A stretch of DNA of 64,000 bases. Source: an uncultured Tissierellia bacterium. Its GTDB lineage: Bacteria > Bacillota > Clostridia > Tissierellales > Peptoniphilaceae. The stretch covers positions 42,705-106,704 of the forward strand of contig CABTWE010000002.1 in assembly GCA_902488465.1 (NCBI GenBank). The letters run 5' to 3'. Shown here in pieces: positions 1 to 8,935 of the stretch. Numbering within the stretch: position 1 is the stretch's first letter; each line of letters begins with the position of its first letter. A model generated the notes under the pieces. The model had not been told where the DNA came from. It searched no databases and saw only the letters and a program-made list of their open reading frames with translations. The position numbers and the translations under genes are program-made.

Positions 1-1
1 C

Positions 2-1672
2 GCAGATTCTTTACTCAAAGTTTTTAATATCTTTATCATCGTTTTGGTACTGATGAAAAATGAAGAGATTAAAAACTTCGGTTTCGTGAAATTTTTCGCT
101 CTTTTCACTCTCGCATTTCTATTCATATTTGCGATTGATTTTTTCATAAAAAAGCGAAATATTTTGCGATTTGCGGATTTAAAAGATAAATATTTTAAAA
201 TGTTTTTGGACCGCTCAATGAGTATGCCGTATGATATGTTCGAAAATTCAGAAATTATGTCAAAGGGCAAAGAGAGCAACAGTTTTCTCGCAAGCTATGA
301 GTCCGGGTTTCAAAACGCATACAATCAACTCCTTACAATCGGCTCAAATCTCACATTTTTATTAATCATTTTTGCAGTTGCGATATATGTGGACTTTAAA
401 ATATTTCTTTCTCTCCTCTTTATTGTCGTTTGTGAATTTATTTTTGTGGATTTGATTTCAAAATACAAAGAGAAATATAAAAAAGACGGCTCAAAAATTG
501 AATTTAAAATTACAAATTATTCAAATTTTGCAACCGACATAAAAAATGCAAAAGACATCCGACTTTTTTCGGCGGACAAGATGTATGAGCTATACCAAAA
601 TGAAACTTTGGAAACTTATATAAAATTTATGAACAAATATTATAAGGCGGAAAATGTTTACAATCTTATGCTAAGCATATTTACCGGAATTTCCATTTTT
701 GCTATTATTTTTATTTTAAAGGATGCATCCGTGGAAAGTATAATTTTAATTTCAGGAATTTTAAGCATTTTCAGTGCATCTGTTTCGATAACTTTAAAGA
801 GTTTTATTCAGTACAACGAAGAAAAGCTGAGATACAATGTTTTTAACGAATTTATGACCACGACCGACAAACGCTATCCGATAGATAAGACCCCAATCTT
901 TAAAAATTCTATCGAATTTAAAAACGTAACTTTTTCATATCCGGGTTCGAGCGAAGTCATTCTTAGAGATTTGTCTTTTAAAATTTCAAAAGGCGAACAC
1001 ATTGCCCTTTTGGGTTTAAACGGTGCCGGAAAATCAACGGTTATAAAACTTTTGATGGGCTACTACAAACCTGACAAGGGACAGATTTTAATTGACGGAA
1101 ACGATTTGAGCGATTATTCCTACAAATCGCTATCCACGCTTTTCGCCCCGATGTTTCAAAATGTTGAACCGCTTGCTCTCACAATTGCGGAAATTGTTTC
1201 TTCGAGCGAGAGAGAAAATCAGGATGAAGAAAAAATTATTTCATCTCTAAAAACCGTCGGTCTTTATGAACTCGTTGAAACTCTTCCCGAAGGAATCCAC
1301 ACACCGCTTACAAAAATATTAAATCCGACCGGATATGTCTTTTCGGGCGGCGGTAATCAAAAACTTGCCATGGCAAGAGTCATTTATAACAGCGAAAGAC
1401 CAATTGTAATTTTGGATGAACCGACCGCTGCCTTGGACTCCATCGCAGAGGAGCGTGTATACAGAGATCTCGATTCGGTCTTGAAAGACAGGAGCGCCAT
1501 TTTTATAACGCACCGACTTGCGAGTGTCAAATTTTTGGACAAAATTATGCTTTTAAACGATGGGAAAATCGTTGAAGAAGGAAGCCACGACGAGCTTATG
1601 ATGAAGGATGGAGTTTATAAAAGTATGTACGAGAAACAAGCATATTATTACAAATTCGAGGGCGAGCTATGA
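2..1672 (+). CDS. ABC exporter subunit (TMD-NBD), 5' end cut by window edge
   Basis: The frame is open to the first base, so the gene begins outside the window and about 40 residues are probably missing. The visible part has hydrophobic membrane segments in the first half and one nucleotide-binding domain in the second. Walker A is GLNGAGKST, Walker B VILDEPTAALD with its catalytic Glu, and the H-loop is ITHRLAS. The signature is FSGGGNQK, with an extra Gly compared with LSGGQ. The stop overlaps the next gene's start by 4 bp (ATGA), so the two products very likely form a heterodimeric exporter. The substrate is unknown; no peptidase domain is visible. Inference: peptide or drug export at the cytoplasmic membrane. 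Confidence 0.85.
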   Translation, partial: ADSLLKVFNIFIIVLVLMKNEEIKNFGFVKFFALFTLAFLFIFAIDFFIKKRNILRFADLKDKYFKMFLDRSMSMPYDMFENSEIMSKGKESNSFLASYESGFQNAYNQLLTIGSNLTFLLIIFAVAIYVDFKIFLSLLFIVVCEFIFVDLISKYKEKYKKDGSKIEFKITNYSNFATDIKNAKDIRLFSADKMYELYQNETLETYIKFMNKYYKAENVYNLMLSIFTGISIFAIIFILKDASVESIILISGILSIFSASVSITLKSFIQYNEEKLRYNVFNEFMTTTDKRYPIDKTPIFKNSIEFKNVTFSYPGSSEVILRDLSFKISKGEHIALLGLNGAGKSTVIKLLMGYYKPDKGQILIDGNDLSDYSYKSLSTLFAPMFQNVEPLALTIAEIVSSSERENQDEEKIISSLKTVGLYELVETLPEGIHTPLTKILNPTGYVFSGGGNQKLAMARVIYNSERPIVILDEPTAALDSIAEERVYRDLDSVLKDRSAIFITHRLASVKFLDKIMLLNDGKIVEEGSHDELMMKDGVYKSMYEKQAYYYKFEGEL

Positions 1673-3438
1673 AGAACATATTTAAAATTTTAAAAAACAT
1701 TCATAAAATTGATGGAAAATACCTTTTCACCTCGGCTCTATTAAGCATTACCAAAACATTGGAATCCTTATTTCTTGCAATTTTGCCGGTCGTTTTGATT
1801 TCCATTTTAAAAAATGGAAACGATTCACTTAAAACTGCAATTCTTTTCGCGGCGGTATGGACACTTCTTCATTTTATTTCGCAATATTTGGAAACATACA
1901 ACAATAAAATCGGACGCAAAATAAATACCGTATACAAAAATAAGTTTGCATTAAAAACAATAAGACTCCCCTATCACATGGTCGAAGATGTGAACACAAA
2001 TGTTTTAAAACGCGAGGCGGAACAAGCGCTTTTCAATATGAACATTCTCTCCGGAATTTTGGACAATATAGAAAAATTCGCCAAATCTCTTTTATTTTTC
2101 ATTTCGGCGATTTTAATTCTAAACACAAGCAGCTACTATCTGATTCCGATATATCTGATTATTCTAAGTCCGATTATCATTCTCTCAATAAAAAGAGGTA
2201 AAATCGAAGGTGAATACGCTCCGAAGTCCGCACCTATAAGCTGGAGAGTTATTTATTTCATATCCGAAGCGATTATGCCGTTTCACCAAATGGACTTCAG
2301 AGTCTACAACACAAACAAGCTTATGAGAAAAAATATTGATGCTCTCACAGTTGATGAAAGAGCGCTTGTGCTTGAAAAAACAACAAAAACTTTCAAATAC
2401 GACGAAGCAATTTCTCTTCTTCGCGGTCTAAATACGATAATACTCCTTTTGACGGCATATTTTATGAGCAGCAAACAAACATTTGACGTTGAACTTTTCA
2501 CTTTAATAGTTATGCTTATTCCGAGAGTTGTAGATTCTTTGACAGATATGATTGTTTCAGGTTCGGAGCTTAAAGAACTTGTGAGCGAGTTTAAACCGGT
2601 CGAAACATTTCTCAATCTCGATTCCGAAAATCGGGTTAAGTCCGGTAATTCAAGTGCATTGAAATTTGATACGCTCGAATTTAAAAATGTTTCTTTCACA
2701 TATCCCGGAAATACAAATCAGACTTTGAAAAACGTCTCTTTTGTTGTCCACAGAAATGAAAGAATCTCAATTGTCGGGCCGAATCTTTCGGGAAAATCCA
2801 CAATTGTAAAACTCATTTGCAGATTTTATCTTCCGGACAGCGGTGAGATTTTATTAAACGGAATAAATATAAATGACATTCAAAAAGATGCTTATTTAAA
2901 TTTGATTTCAACTATCTTTCAAGATTTTTCATTCTTCCCTTTTACAATCGGGGAAAATATATCGCTTGAAAAGGATTATGACGACAAAAAGATTTTGAAT
3001 TATATTGATGAGGTCGGTTTAAAAGATAAAATTGTAAGCCTTAAAAAAGGTCTCGACACCCATCTAAACAAGGCTTTGTATGACGATGCAACCTCATTTT
3101 CCGGCGGTCAGTATCAAAAGCTTGCGATGGTTCGTGCAATGAACAAGGAAAGCGAAATTATGATTTTTGACGAGCCGACATCTGCGCTGGATCCGATTGC
3201 CGAAAGCCAAATAATTGAAAAGTTTGATGAAATAACTCAAAATAAAACTGTGCTTTTTATAACGCACCGCATGAGCACCTGCGGATTTTCAGATAAAGTT
3301 CTGCTTCTCGAGATGGGAGAGGTAAAGGGTTTCTGTCCGCACGAAGAACTACTTAAGAAAAATGAACTTTATAATGAACTCTACTATGCACAGGCGAAAT
3401 ATTTTAAAGATATAAAAAATAAAAATCTGCAGGAATAA
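1669..3438 (+). CDS. ABC exporter subunit, partner of the upstream gene
   Basis: This is a 589-residue half-transporter with about six membrane segments followed by an ATPase domain. Walker A is GPNLSGKST, the signature FSGGQYQK is canonical, Walker B is IMIFDEPTSALD and the H-loop is ITHRMST. It is translationally coupled (ATGA) to the preceding ABC gene, and the pair has the form of a type IV heterodimeric exporter. Only the first subunit has an altered signature, so the two ATP sites may be unequal, as in asymmetric heterodimers. The stop codon sits in the loop of the terminator hairpin that follows. Substrate not determinable. Confidence 0.85.
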   Translation: MKNIFKILKNIHKIDGKYLFTSALLSITKTLESLFLAILPVVLISILKNGNDSLKTAILFAAVWTLLHFISQYLETYNNKIGRKINTVYKNKFALKTIRLPYHMVEDVNTNVLKREAEQALFNMNILSGILDNIEKFAKSLLFFISAILILNTSSYYLIPIYLIILSPIIILSIKRGKIEGEYAPKSAPISWRVIYFISEAIMPFHQMDFRVYNTNKLMRKNIDALTVDERALVLEKTTKTFKYDEAISLLRGLNTIILLLTAYFMSSKQTFDVELFTLIVMLIPRVVDSLTDMIVSGSELKELVSEFKPVETFLNLDSENRVKSGNSSALKFDTLEFKNVSFTYPGNTNQTLKNVSFVVHRNERISIVGPNLSGKSTIVKLICRFYLPDSGEILLNGININDIQKDAYLNLISTIFQDFSFFPFTIGENISLEKDYDDKKILNYIDEVGLKDKIVSLKKGLDTHLNKALYDDATSFSGGQYQKLAMVRAMNKESEIMIFDEPTSALDPIAESQIIEKFDEITQNKTVLFITHRMSTCGFSDKVLLLEMGEVKGFCPHEELLKKNELYNELYYAQAKYFKDIKNKNLQE

Positions 3439-3456
3439 TCTTGCAGATTTTTTTAT
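3421..3456 (+). terminator. Rho-independent terminator of the ABC pair
   Basis: A perfect 10-bp stem (AAAATCTGCA / TGCAGATTTT) with a 10-nt loop is followed by a T-run. The stop codon of the upstream gene lies in the loop. The A-rich left flank means it could also end transcripts arriving from the convergent gene. Confidence 0.85.
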
Positions 3457-3460
3457 TTCT

Positions 3461-3901
3461 CTAAATTAAAAATATAAATGATATATAAGTATAGATTATA
3501 TATCCGATTACAATGTGAAAGAACGTGTAAATCACAAGGCTCATCACGCGATACGGATTTATTCTTCTGTGGAAAAAGCTCACAAGTGTGCCGATGTAAT
3601 TTAGCACAAAAAGTATTGTCACCACAACCGTCCAAATTTTTATGGCTGTGTTTCCAAGGCCCGCACTTTTTATTATTAAAACCATTTCAAGTGCAAAGAG
3701 TATAAGTGTAACAAGAAATATTACTATAAATTCTCTTTTTATCCATTTTGCATAGCCGAACAAAATTGACGAAAGCACTAGATATCCCCCGACAAGCGCC
3801 AACAATAGTTTCAGGTTCTTTCCGATTAATATTCCGGCTGCAACAAACACAGCGGTTAAAACTCCAAATATAATTAAATTTGTTAAATTTCTTTTTCTCA
3901 T
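3461..3901 (-). CDS. Small polytopic membrane protein, unknown function
   Basis: This 146-residue, very hydrophobic protein has about four to five predicted membrane helices and a basic N-terminus (MRKRN). It starts at an ATG with an AGAGGGA ribosome site. It lies 9 nt downstream of the ABC-F gene and is presumably co-transcribed with it. I recognise no family. The operon context could mean a role in the same stress or antibiotic response, but that is inference only. Confidence 0.7.
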   Translation of the reverse strand: MRKRNLTNLIIFGVLTAVFVAAGILIGKNLKLLLALVGGYLVLSSILFGYAKWIKREFIVIFLVTLILFALEMVLIIKSAGLGNTAIKIWTVVVTILFVLNYIGTLVSFFHRRINPYRVMSLVIYTFFHIVIGYIIYTYISFIFLI

Positions 3902-3910
3902 ATTCCCTCT

Positions 3911-5422
3911 CTATTCAAAATAAATTCTTTTAAGTCCGTTCTCATCAAGTTCCCAAACCTCATCCGCGACTTCTTCGATAAAATATCTGTCATGCGAAAC
4001 AAAGATAATTGCTCCGCCGAATTCCTTCATCTCTCCCGTAATCATCGGAAGTGAGAGCGGTGATATATTTCTAGTCGGTTCATCAAGAAGCAATACTTCC
4101 GGATTCTTTAATTGCATTTTTGCAAAGAAGAGTTTCGCCTTTTGCCCGCCGCTCAAGTTTTGAGTTTTTTGAGTGACCTCATCTTTCGTGAACTTTAAGC
4201 TTGCAAGATATATTCTTATCTTTGTCTCTTCATCTTTTGTATGCTCGCTCTTAAGATACATAATCGCATTTTCGTATAAATTCAAACCGTCTTCGTAGTT
4301 TTGTGGCATATACTCTACTCTCAAATCGGGGCTGATGTTTTTTCTTATTTCATTTAAAAGCGTTGTTTTCCCGGCACCGTTTTTCCCGACGATTGCAATT
4401 TTTTTCGAGCCGAAAACTTCTAAGTTTATATTTTCAGACAAAACTTTTCCGTCAATTTCGAGTTCCGGCAGCTTTAAGCATAAAACGCATTTTCCGTTTT
4501 CAATAAGCCTATCTTTATTGTAGTTTACAAAAATCTGCTCTTCGTACTCCGGCATCTTCGTCATAAACTCTTTTTCACGCTCAATTATTCTTTCCTTGGC
4601 TTTGACCTCGTGCATAGTCTTTTTTAAAAGCCTACCCATGTGATCGTTTCTCTCCGCTCTCAGATCGCGCTCTACTTTGTCGTGAACTTTTCTCCAGCGT
4701 TCTTCTTTTTCATTCATACGTGCTTCATCATTTCTCGCTCTCTGGGTCTGTGTTTTTATCGCTTCTTCTCTATTTTGCACATATGTATCGTAGTCATTTG
4801 AGCTGACATTCACGCGTGATTTTGTTTTGTTATCAATAAGTTCGAAGTGCATGATTTTATTTGCCACATTTTGTATGAAGCGCGTATCGTGGCTTGCGAA
4901 AATAACTTTTCCGTTGTAATTTTTTACGATTTTTTCCAAAGCTTCAATTGATTTGAAGTCCAAATCGTTCGTCGGTTCATCCAGAATTAAGAGTGACGGA
5001 TTTCTTGAGATCGCAAGAGAGATAAGAATCTTTACTCTCTCACCGCCGGAAAATGTTTTTAGTTTTCTAGTTAAATCATTGATTTCAAGCTCAAATTGAT
5101 TTAAAATTTTGTAAAACTCCGAAACGTCGGCTTCGGAGCTTTCTTCATCATAAAGAAGCTCTTCAACGCTCTTTTCAAGATCTGCTGCATTTAAAATTTG
5201 CGGAACATATATCGTCGACTCGTCTTTACTGATCTCACCTTTGACATTTGCATATTCTAAATTTTCACTTTCGTTTGAAATCGCTTTCAGAATTGTCGAC
5301 TTTCCGTTTCCCTCTTCTCCTATGAGTGCAATCTTTTCGTTTTCGTTGATAGAAAATGTGAGGCCATCAATAATCTTTCTTTGGTCTTTCTTTAATGTTA
5401 TAGTAAGATTTTTTATCTGCAT
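3911..5422 (-). CDS. ABC-F family ATPase (ribosome-associated type)
   Basis: This 503-residue protein has two ATPase domains joined by a charged linker and no membrane segments, the ABC-F plan. Domain 1 has GEEGNGKST, FSGGERVK and LLILDEPTNDLD. Domain 2 has GKNGAGKTT, LSGGQKAK and LLLDEPTRNIS, where the usual NHLD is replaced. Family members act on ribosomes as translation factors or antibiotic-protection proteins; which applies here cannot be decided. A start 10 codons upstream is possible, but the ATG chosen has GGAGG six bases ahead of it. Its promoter appears to lie inside the terminator hairpin of the upstream permease gene. Confidence 0.85.
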   Translation of the reverse strand: MQIKNLTITLKKDQRKIIDGLTFSINENEKIALIGEEGNGKSTILKAISNESENLEYANVKGEISKDESTIYVPQILNAADLEKSVEELLYDEESSEADVSEFYKILNQFELEINDLTRKLKTFSGGERVKILISLAISRNPSLLILDEPTNDLDFKSIEALEKIVKNYNGKVIFASHDTRFIQNVANKIMHFELIDNKTKSRVNVSSNDYDTYVQNREEAIKTQTQRARNDEARMNEKEERWRKVHDKVERDLRAERNDHMGRLLKKTMHEVKAKERIIEREKEFMTKMPEYEEQIFVNYNKDRLIENGKCVLCLKLPELEIDGKVLSENINLEVFGSKKIAIVGKNGAGKTTLLNEIRKNISPDLRVEYMPQNYEDGLNLYENAIMYLKSEHTKDEETKIRIYLASLKFTKDEVTQKTQNLSGGQKAKLFFAKMQLKNPEVLLLDEPTRNISPLSLPMITGEMKEFGGAIIFVSHDRYFIEEVADEVWELDENGLKRIYFE

Positions 5423-5442
5423 ATGTCCTCCAAATAAAAAAA

Positions 5443-5486
5443 TGTTTTGCACCTACTTTGATTATATAATAAATAGGTGCAAAACA
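5443..5486 (-). terminator. Long-loop terminator of the permease gene, with a promoter inside it
   Basis: A perfect 13-bp inverted repeat (TGTTTTGCACCTA on one arm) encloses an 18-nt loop and is followed on the minus strand by a T-run, as in an intrinsic terminator. The loop carries TATAAT, and 17 bp upstream of it is TTGTGT, giving a promoter that would start transcription inside the structure and drive the ABC-F gene. Transcripts from that promoter would contain only the distal arm. Confidence 0.65.
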
Positions 5487-5493
5487 CAATAAT

Positions 5494-6792
5494 TTATAAG
5501 AATATTTCTCTCAAGACAAATAGGACTGAGAGTACCCACATAAGTGCAGATACGTCTTTTGCTTTGCCTGTAAATGTTTTAATGAGAGTGTAGCTTACGA
5601 TTCCGAATACGATTCCTTCTGCAATTGAGTATGCGAACGGCATCATTGCAATTGTTAAGAAAGCAGGAACTGCTTCAGTTAAATCGTGCCAATTTATTTC
5701 CATTACAGCGCTCATCATAAATACACCGACAACAACTAGTACCGGTGCTGTTGCAGCTGCAGGGATGATTGCAAATAACGGTGCAATGAAGAGTGCAAGG
5801 ATGAACATAATTCCCGTTGTGACTGATGTGAGTCCGGTTCTTCCGCCTGCTGCAACACCGGCTGAACTTTCAACGAATGTTGTAACAGTTGATGTTCCCA
5901 TGCATGCTCCGAAAATTGTTCCGACAGCGTCAGCTGTGAGTGCTCTTGAAACTCTCGGTAGTTTTCCTTCTTTGTCTAGCATTCCTGATTTTGAAGCAAC
6001 GCCAGCCAAAGTTCCGACTGTATCGAAAATGTCGACGAATAGGAATGTGACAACTATAATCCAGAAATCCTTAGTCATTATTTCGCTGAACGGTACAAAT
6101 TTGAATGCAACGTCTTTGAGTGACGGTGGAAGACTGAAAATTTTAAATCCTTCAGGAAGTGTCGTTACACCGAGTGGAATTCCGATTATTGTTGCAATGA
6201 TGATTCCAATAAGAAGTGCACCTTTGACATTTCTTGCATATAAAATTGCAATAACAATAAGTCCCAAAAGTGCAACTATTGAAGCATTTGCTGTCAAATC
6301 ACCGAGACCAATCGTTGTTCCTTCGTTAGCAACGATAATTCCGGCATTTTTTAGACCGACAAGTGCAATGAATAGTCCAATACCTGCAGAAACAGCTTTC
6401 TTTAGTGAAAGTGGAATAAGATCGAAAATTGCTTCTCTAACTTTTAATAAGCTGAGTAAAATGAATATGATACCTTCAACTAAAACTGCTGTAAGTGCAA
6501 ATTGCCAACTTTGTTTCATTCCAATACATACGCTGTATGTGAAGAATGCGTTAAGACCCATACCCGGAGCAAGTGCAAACGGATATTTTGCATATAATGC
6601 CATGATAAGCGTTGCAACACCTGCTGAAAGAGCTGTTGCTGTGAAAACACCGCCGAAGTCCATTCCTGTTTCAGAAAGCATGCCCGGATTTACTGCGAGG
6701 ATATAAACCATCGTCATAAACGTTGTTATACCTGCGAGTATTTCTGTTCTTACATCGGTTTTGTTTTCTTTTAGTTTGAAATACTTTTCCAT
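5494..6792 (-). CDS. AzgA-type purine (guanine/hypoxanthine) permease
   Basis: This 432-residue polytopic protein belongs to the AzgA/PbuG group of nucleobase permeases. It shows ILAGITTFMTMVYILAVNP near the N-terminus, the LAPGMGLNAFFTY segment and DIFDTVGTLAGVA in the C-terminal half. It should import guanine and/or hypoxanthine with protons across the cytoplasmic membrane. The ATG chosen has GGAGG seven bases upstream; an in-frame TTG four codons earlier overlaps that ribosome site. It is the last gene of the purine cluster, separated from purH by a small hairpin, so salvage uptake probably shares the riboswitch control of the operon. Confidence 0.88.
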   Translation of the reverse strand: MEKYFKLKENKTDVRTEILAGITTFMTMVYILAVNPGMLSETGMDFGGVFTATALSAGVATLIMALYAKYPFALAPGMGLNAFFTYSVCIGMKQSWQFALTAVLVEGIIFILLSLLKVREAIFDLIPLSLKKAVSAGIGLFIALVGLKNAGIIVANEGTTIGLGDLTANASIVALLGLIVIAILYARNVKGALLIGIIIATIIGIPLGVTTLPEGFKIFSLPPSLKDVAFKFVPFSEIMTKDFWIIVVTFLFVDIFDTVGTLAGVASKSGMLDKEGKLPRVSRALTADAVGTIFGACMGTSTVTTFVESSAGVAAGGRTGLTSVTTGIMFILALFIAPLFAIIPAAATAPVLVVVGVFMMSAVMEINWHDLTEAVPAFLTIAMMPFAYSIAEGIVFGIVSYTLIKTFTGKAKDVSALMWVLSVLFVLREIFL

Positions 6793-6821
6793 AAAAACCT
6801 CCAAAATTTATTATATTTAAT

Positions 6822-6842
6822 CGGCAGGGAAAATCCCCGCCG
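6822..6842 (-). terminator. Short hairpin between purH and the permease
   Basis: A GC-rich stem (CGGCGGGG / CCCTGCCG with one G.U pair) is not followed by a clear T-run. It may be a weak attenuator or a processing and stability element that lowers permease expression relative to the pur genes. Confidence 0.4.
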
Positions 6843-6850
6843 TATAAATA

Positions 6851-8380
6851 TTAGTGTTTAAAGTGTCTTGTGCCTGAGAAGAGAAGCGATACTCCGAGTT
6901 CGTCGGCAGCTTTAATAGAAAGTTCGTCTTTAATCGAGCCGCCCGGTTCTACAATAGCCTTTACACCATTTTCAGCAAGAAGTTTAATGCAATCGTCAAA
7001 TGGGAAGAATCCATCAGATGCAAGCACTGCACCCTTCGCTTTGTCTCCTGCTTGTTTAAGAGCAGCTTGAACTGCAAAGAATCTGTTTACATTTCCAAGA
7101 CCGATTCCAACTGTTGCGCCGTCTTTTGCCAAAACAACTGCGTTGCTCTTTGCAAATTTTACAGCTTTAAGTGCGAAAATCAAATCTTCAAGTTCGCCGT
7201 CTGTCGGATGAGCCTTTGAAACGACGTTTAGTTTGCAATCTTCTTTGTCGTCGTGGTCTTGCATGATTACAGTGCCCGGAAGGACTTTCATGTCGAGACC
7301 GCCTTTTCTCACTTCACTGATTCCCGGAACTTCAAGAACTCTCAAATTCTTTTTCTTTTCAAAAACTTCGAGAGCTTCTTTTGTATAAGAAGGAGCGATT
7401 ATAACTTCCAAGAAAATTTTTACAAGTTCTTCAGCTGTTGCCTTGTCGACTTCTCTGTTGAATCCGACAATTCCGCCGAAAATAGATTGGTCGTCACATG
7501 CATATGCTTTTAAATATGCTTCGTGAATTGTGTCAGCTTCACCGATTCCACAAGGATTTGTGTGTTTAACAGCAACACAGGTCGGCTTTTTGTAGAACAA
7601 CTTAACCATTTCGATTGTTGCTGAAGCGTCGTTGTAGTTGTTGTAGCTGAGTTCCTTGCCTTGATATTGCTTTGCTTCGCCGATTCCGGATTCGTCTCCG
7701 TTATATAAAGTGTATGCAAATCCTCTTTGATGTGGATTTTCGCCATATCTGAGTTCGCTGATTTTCTTTAGTGGAAGTGTGATTTCATCAGGGAATTCAA
7801 CTCCACATTTTTCGTTGAAATATTTTGCAATCCATGCGTCGTAATATGCGGTTAGCATAAATGCCTTTCTTGCTAAATCTCTTCTTGTTTCAAGTGTTGT
7901 ATTTCCATTTTCCTTGATTTCAGCGATAACTCTTTCGAAATCAGCGTTGTCTGTAATAATAGTAGTATATTTAAAATTCTTTGCAGCTGCACGAATCATT
8001 GAAGGTCCGCCGATGTCAATTTTTTCAATTATATCATCGTCACTTGCACCGCTTAGATAAGTATCTTTAAATGGATAGAGGTTGTTTACCACGATGTCGA
8101 TCGGTTGTGTACCAAGTTCTCTAATTTCCTTGACATCTTCTGGTTTTTCTCTGCGATACAAAATTCCGGCATGAATTTTTGGATGAAGTGTTTTAACTCT
8201 TCCACCCAACATATCGTGAAAACCTGTAAACTCTGAAACGTCACTGACTTTAACGCCAGCTTTTTCAAGAGCTTTTAAAGTTCCACCCGTCGAGATAATC
8301 TTATAACCGTTTTCTTCCAATTCTTTTGCGAAATTTTCAATGCCATCCTTAAAATAGCATGAGAAAAGTGCATGTTTCAT
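6851..8380 (-). CDS. purH: Bifunctional AICAR transformylase / IMP cyclohydrolase PurH
   Basis: The 509-residue length is typical. The N-terminal IMP cyclohydrolase (MGS-like) domain has STGGTLKALEKAG and GGRVKTLHPKIHAGIL. The AICAR transformylase domain follows, with AVKHTNPCGIG and SIFGGIVGFNREVD. It catalyses the last two steps of IMP synthesis and takes its formyl group from 10-formyl-THF. It starts directly after the purN stop, with a GGGAGG ribosome site inside purN. The dependence on formyl-THF links it to the gcv and folate genes nearby. Confidence 0.96.
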   Translation of the reverse strand: MKHALFSCYFKDGIENFAKELEENGYKIISTGGTLKALEKAGVKVSDVSEFTGFHDMLGGRVKTLHPKIHAGILYRREKPEDVKEIRELGTQPIDIVVNNLYPFKDTYLSGASDDDIIEKIDIGGPSMIRAAAKNFKYTTIITDNADFERVIAEIKENGNTTLETRRDLARKAFMLTAYYDAWIAKYFNEKCGVEFPDEITLPLKKISELRYGENPHQRGFAYTLYNGDESGIGEAKQYQGKELSYNNYNDASATIEMVKLFYKKPTCVAVKHTNPCGIGEADTIHEAYLKAYACDDQSIFGGIVGFNREVDKATAEELVKIFLEVIIAPSYTKEALEVFEKKKNLRVLEVPGISEVRKGGLDMKVLPGTVIMQDHDDKEDCKLNVVSKAHPTDGELEDLIFALKAVKFAKSNAVVLAKDGATVGIGLGNVNRFFAVQAALKQAGDKAKGAVLASDGFFPFDDCIKLLAENGVKAIVEPGGSIKDELSIKAADELGVSLLFSGTRHFKH

Positions 8381-8935
8381 TTATAATTCCTCCCTTACAA
8401 AACTTGTGATAGCCAAATTGTAAACGTTGTGCTCTGTTTGAAGCACTTTTTGTTGAATTTCTTCTTTTGTCTTTAACCCCTCAATATTGACAAAAGAACG
8501 CAGATAAATCCTGCCCTTGTCATAATTTTCATCGATGACATGGACAGTTGCTCCACTAAATTTTTCATTTGCACCCAGCACCTTTTCGTGCACGTGTTCT
8601 CCGTAGCAACCCTTTCCTCCATATTTCGGAAGTAGTGCCGGGTGAATATTTAAAATCGGCGGAGCGCCTGAGAAAAACCACTCAGGCACTTTTCTTAAAA
8701 ATCCCGCCAAAATTATAAGCTCAATTTTTTCTTTTAAAACATATTCATGAACTGTTCTAAAAAAGTCTTCTTTTACATAATCCGCTTGAAGTCCCAAAGA
8801 CCTCGCTCTTTCAATACCATAACAATCTCTGTCGGAAAAAACATGCATAATGTCTATGACTTTACATTTTTCATAGATTGCTTGCATATTTGTGCCCGAG
8901 CCGGAAATTAGAATTATAGCTCTTCGATTACGCAT
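8381..8935 (-). CDS. purN: Phosphoribosylglycinamide formyltransferase PurN
   Basis: This 184-residue, full-length GART opens with LISGSGTNMQAI. It carries the catalytic NIHPALLP segment (Asn and His) and the VHVIDENYDKG loop with the catalytic Asp. It transfers formyl from 10-formyl-THF to GAR. It overlaps purM by 22 bp, implying translational coupling. Confidence 0.95.
   Translation of the reverse strand: MRNRRAIILISGSGTNMQAIYEKCKVIDIMHVFSDRDCYGIERARSLGLQADYVKEDFFRTVHEYVLKEKIELIILAGFLRKVPEWFFSGAPPILNIHPALLPKYGGKGCYGEHVHEKVLGANEKFSGATVHVIDENYDKGRIYLRSFVNIEGLKTKEEIQQKVLQTEHNVYNLAITSFVREEL

Noticed and set aside
5765..6706. Long plus-strand frame (313 codons) opposite the purine permease
   Set aside because: It is a complementary shadow of the permease: no ribosome site, low-complexity composition (Ser/Thr/Ile/Pro rich), and the minus-strand gene is unambiguous.
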